Below are positions 5,815-6,413 of a stretch of 6,413 bases of DNA, in pieces. Made by a program: the position numbers and the translations under genes. The notes beneath the pieces were generated by a model, which was not told where the DNA came from, made no database searches, and saw nothing but the letters and a program-made list of their open reading frames with translations. The stretch comes from Dehalococcoidia bacterium. GTDB lineage: Bacteria; Chloroflexota; Dehalococcoidia; Dehalococcoidales; W693. The stretch's first letter is position 1, and each line of letters opens with the position of its first letter. The stretch is from NCBI GenBank assembly GCA_030627335.1, contig DAOUSH010000023.1, forward strand, positions 1 to 6,413, written 5' to 3'.

Positions 5815-6413
5815 ATGAAGCCGATAAGGGTTGTAGTCCAGGGTGCCTCGGGGAGGATGGGGTTGGAGGTTGTCAATGCTCTATGCCACGAGCCGGAAAC
5901 ACAGCTGGTGGGTGCCGTAGAGCTCAAAGTCACCAATGATTCCCTGGCACTCCCCGACGGCTCCGGCAGCGTCCCTTTCTCTTCCGATTTAGAGTATATC
6001 CTTACCAGTTGCCGGCCCGAGGTGATAATAGATTTCAGTAATGCACGGGCGGCTATGTCGACGGTGCGTATCGCCACCAAACGGGGGATCAACCTGGTAA
6101 TAGGCGCCACCGGTTTCACCGCTGAAGAGCTCGATGAGATTGACAACCTGGCAAAGGAAAACAGCGTCGGTGTTGTGGTCGCCCCCAACTTCGCCCTGGG
6201 CGCAGTGCTGATGATGCACCTGTCCCGCATCGCCGCCAAATACTTCGACTACGCCGAGATTATAGAGCTACACCACCACCTGAAAGCCGACGCCCCCTCC
6301 GGCACAGCCTTGAAAACTGCCCGGGCGATGGCGTCAGCCAGGGGCAAACCGTTCTGCCAGCCTCCGCAGGAAGAGACGGTAAACAGCCGCGGACAGAAGG
6401 TTGAGGGCGTTAC
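5815..6413 (+). CDS. dapB: 4-hydroxy-tetrahydrodipicolinate reductase, N-terminal three quarters (runs off right edge)
   Basis: DapB reduces 4-hydroxy-tetrahydrodipicolinate with NAD(P)H in the diaminopimelate/lysine pathway, feeding peptidoglycan and lysine synthesis. The 199 visible residues start MKPIRVVVQGASGRMG, with the Rossmann G-A-S-G-R-M-G at 10-16. E36 in A-V-E-L-K aligns with the acidic residue that binds the cofactor ribose; the neighbouring arginine of E. coli is L37 here, so cofactor preference cannot be transferred. Then come I-D-F-S (about residues 72-75), G-A-T-G-F, the A-P-N-F-A-L-G-A-V-L-M hinge, and the catalytic H-H-H-L-K-A-D-A-P-S-G-T (153-164), where H153 and K157 match E. 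coli H159 and K163. The ATG has a GAGGG site. The frame stays open to the edge, and about 60-70 C-terminal residues are missing. It probably belongs to the rpsO-pnp operon. Further lysine genes may follow beyond the window, but that cannot be seen. Confidence 0.96.
   Translation, partial: MKPIRVVVQGASGRMGLEVVNALCHEPETQLVGAVELKVTNDSLALPDGSGSVPFSSDLEYILTSCRPEVIIDFSNARAAMSTVRIATKRGINLVIGATGFTAEELDEIDNLAKENSVGVVVAPNFALGAVLMMHLSRIAAKYFDYAEIIELHHHLKADAPSGTALKTARAMASARGKPFCQPPQEETVNSRGQKVEGV

Noticed and set aside
5709..6239. Open frame of 176 codons on the minus strand across the end of pnp and dapB
   Set aside because: It crosses two recognisable genes in antisense and its Ser/Ala/Leu-rich product looks like an artefact of their codon use.

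Overview
This 6.4-kb window is a compact stretch of bacterial chromosome. It holds six protein genes in two divergent groups around a roughly 140-bp promoter region at about 3158-3297. I see no mobile element, CRISPR array, tRNA or rRNA. The content is housekeeping and DNA repair, and I find no convincing sign of a new system.

Organism: certainly bacterial (Lgt, S15, PNPase, DapB, consensus -35/-10 boxes, Shine-Dalgarno sites). GC content looks close to even. rpsO and pnp both start with TTG and mrfA with GTG. Proteins resemble those of Gram-positive and Chloroflexota-like bacteria. An S15 reading H-D-F-H-T instead of the usual D-H-H-S, next to pnp-dapB, makes me lean to Dehalococcoidia or a relative. 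That assignment is inference from memory, not shown by the sequence.

Minus-strand group, right to left: a DUF503 (YlxP-type) gene (3157-2867); 15 nt later a complete MrfA/YprA-type DNA-repair helicase with a C-terminal DUF1998 and cysteine cluster (2851-563); then a 198-nt spacer and the N-terminal third of lgt, the lipoprotein-maturation transferase, running off the left edge (364-1). DUF503 and mrfA probably share a transcript from the promoter at 3206-3178. lgt may be read through or have its own weak promoter.

Plus-strand group: a near-consensus promoter (TTTACA-17-TATAAT with extended -10, 3241-3269) drives rpsO (3298-3561), pnp (3594-5795) and dapB (5815 to the right edge). The gaps are 32 and 19 nt with no visible terminator, so this looks like one operon joining a ribosomal protein, an RNA-decay enzyme and an enzyme of the lysine/diaminopimelate pathway. 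In Bacillus, ylxP, rpsO and pnp lie in one long co-directional cluster with nusA and infB. Here DUF503 lies back to back with rpsO-pnp, which looks like a rearranged remnant of that cluster.
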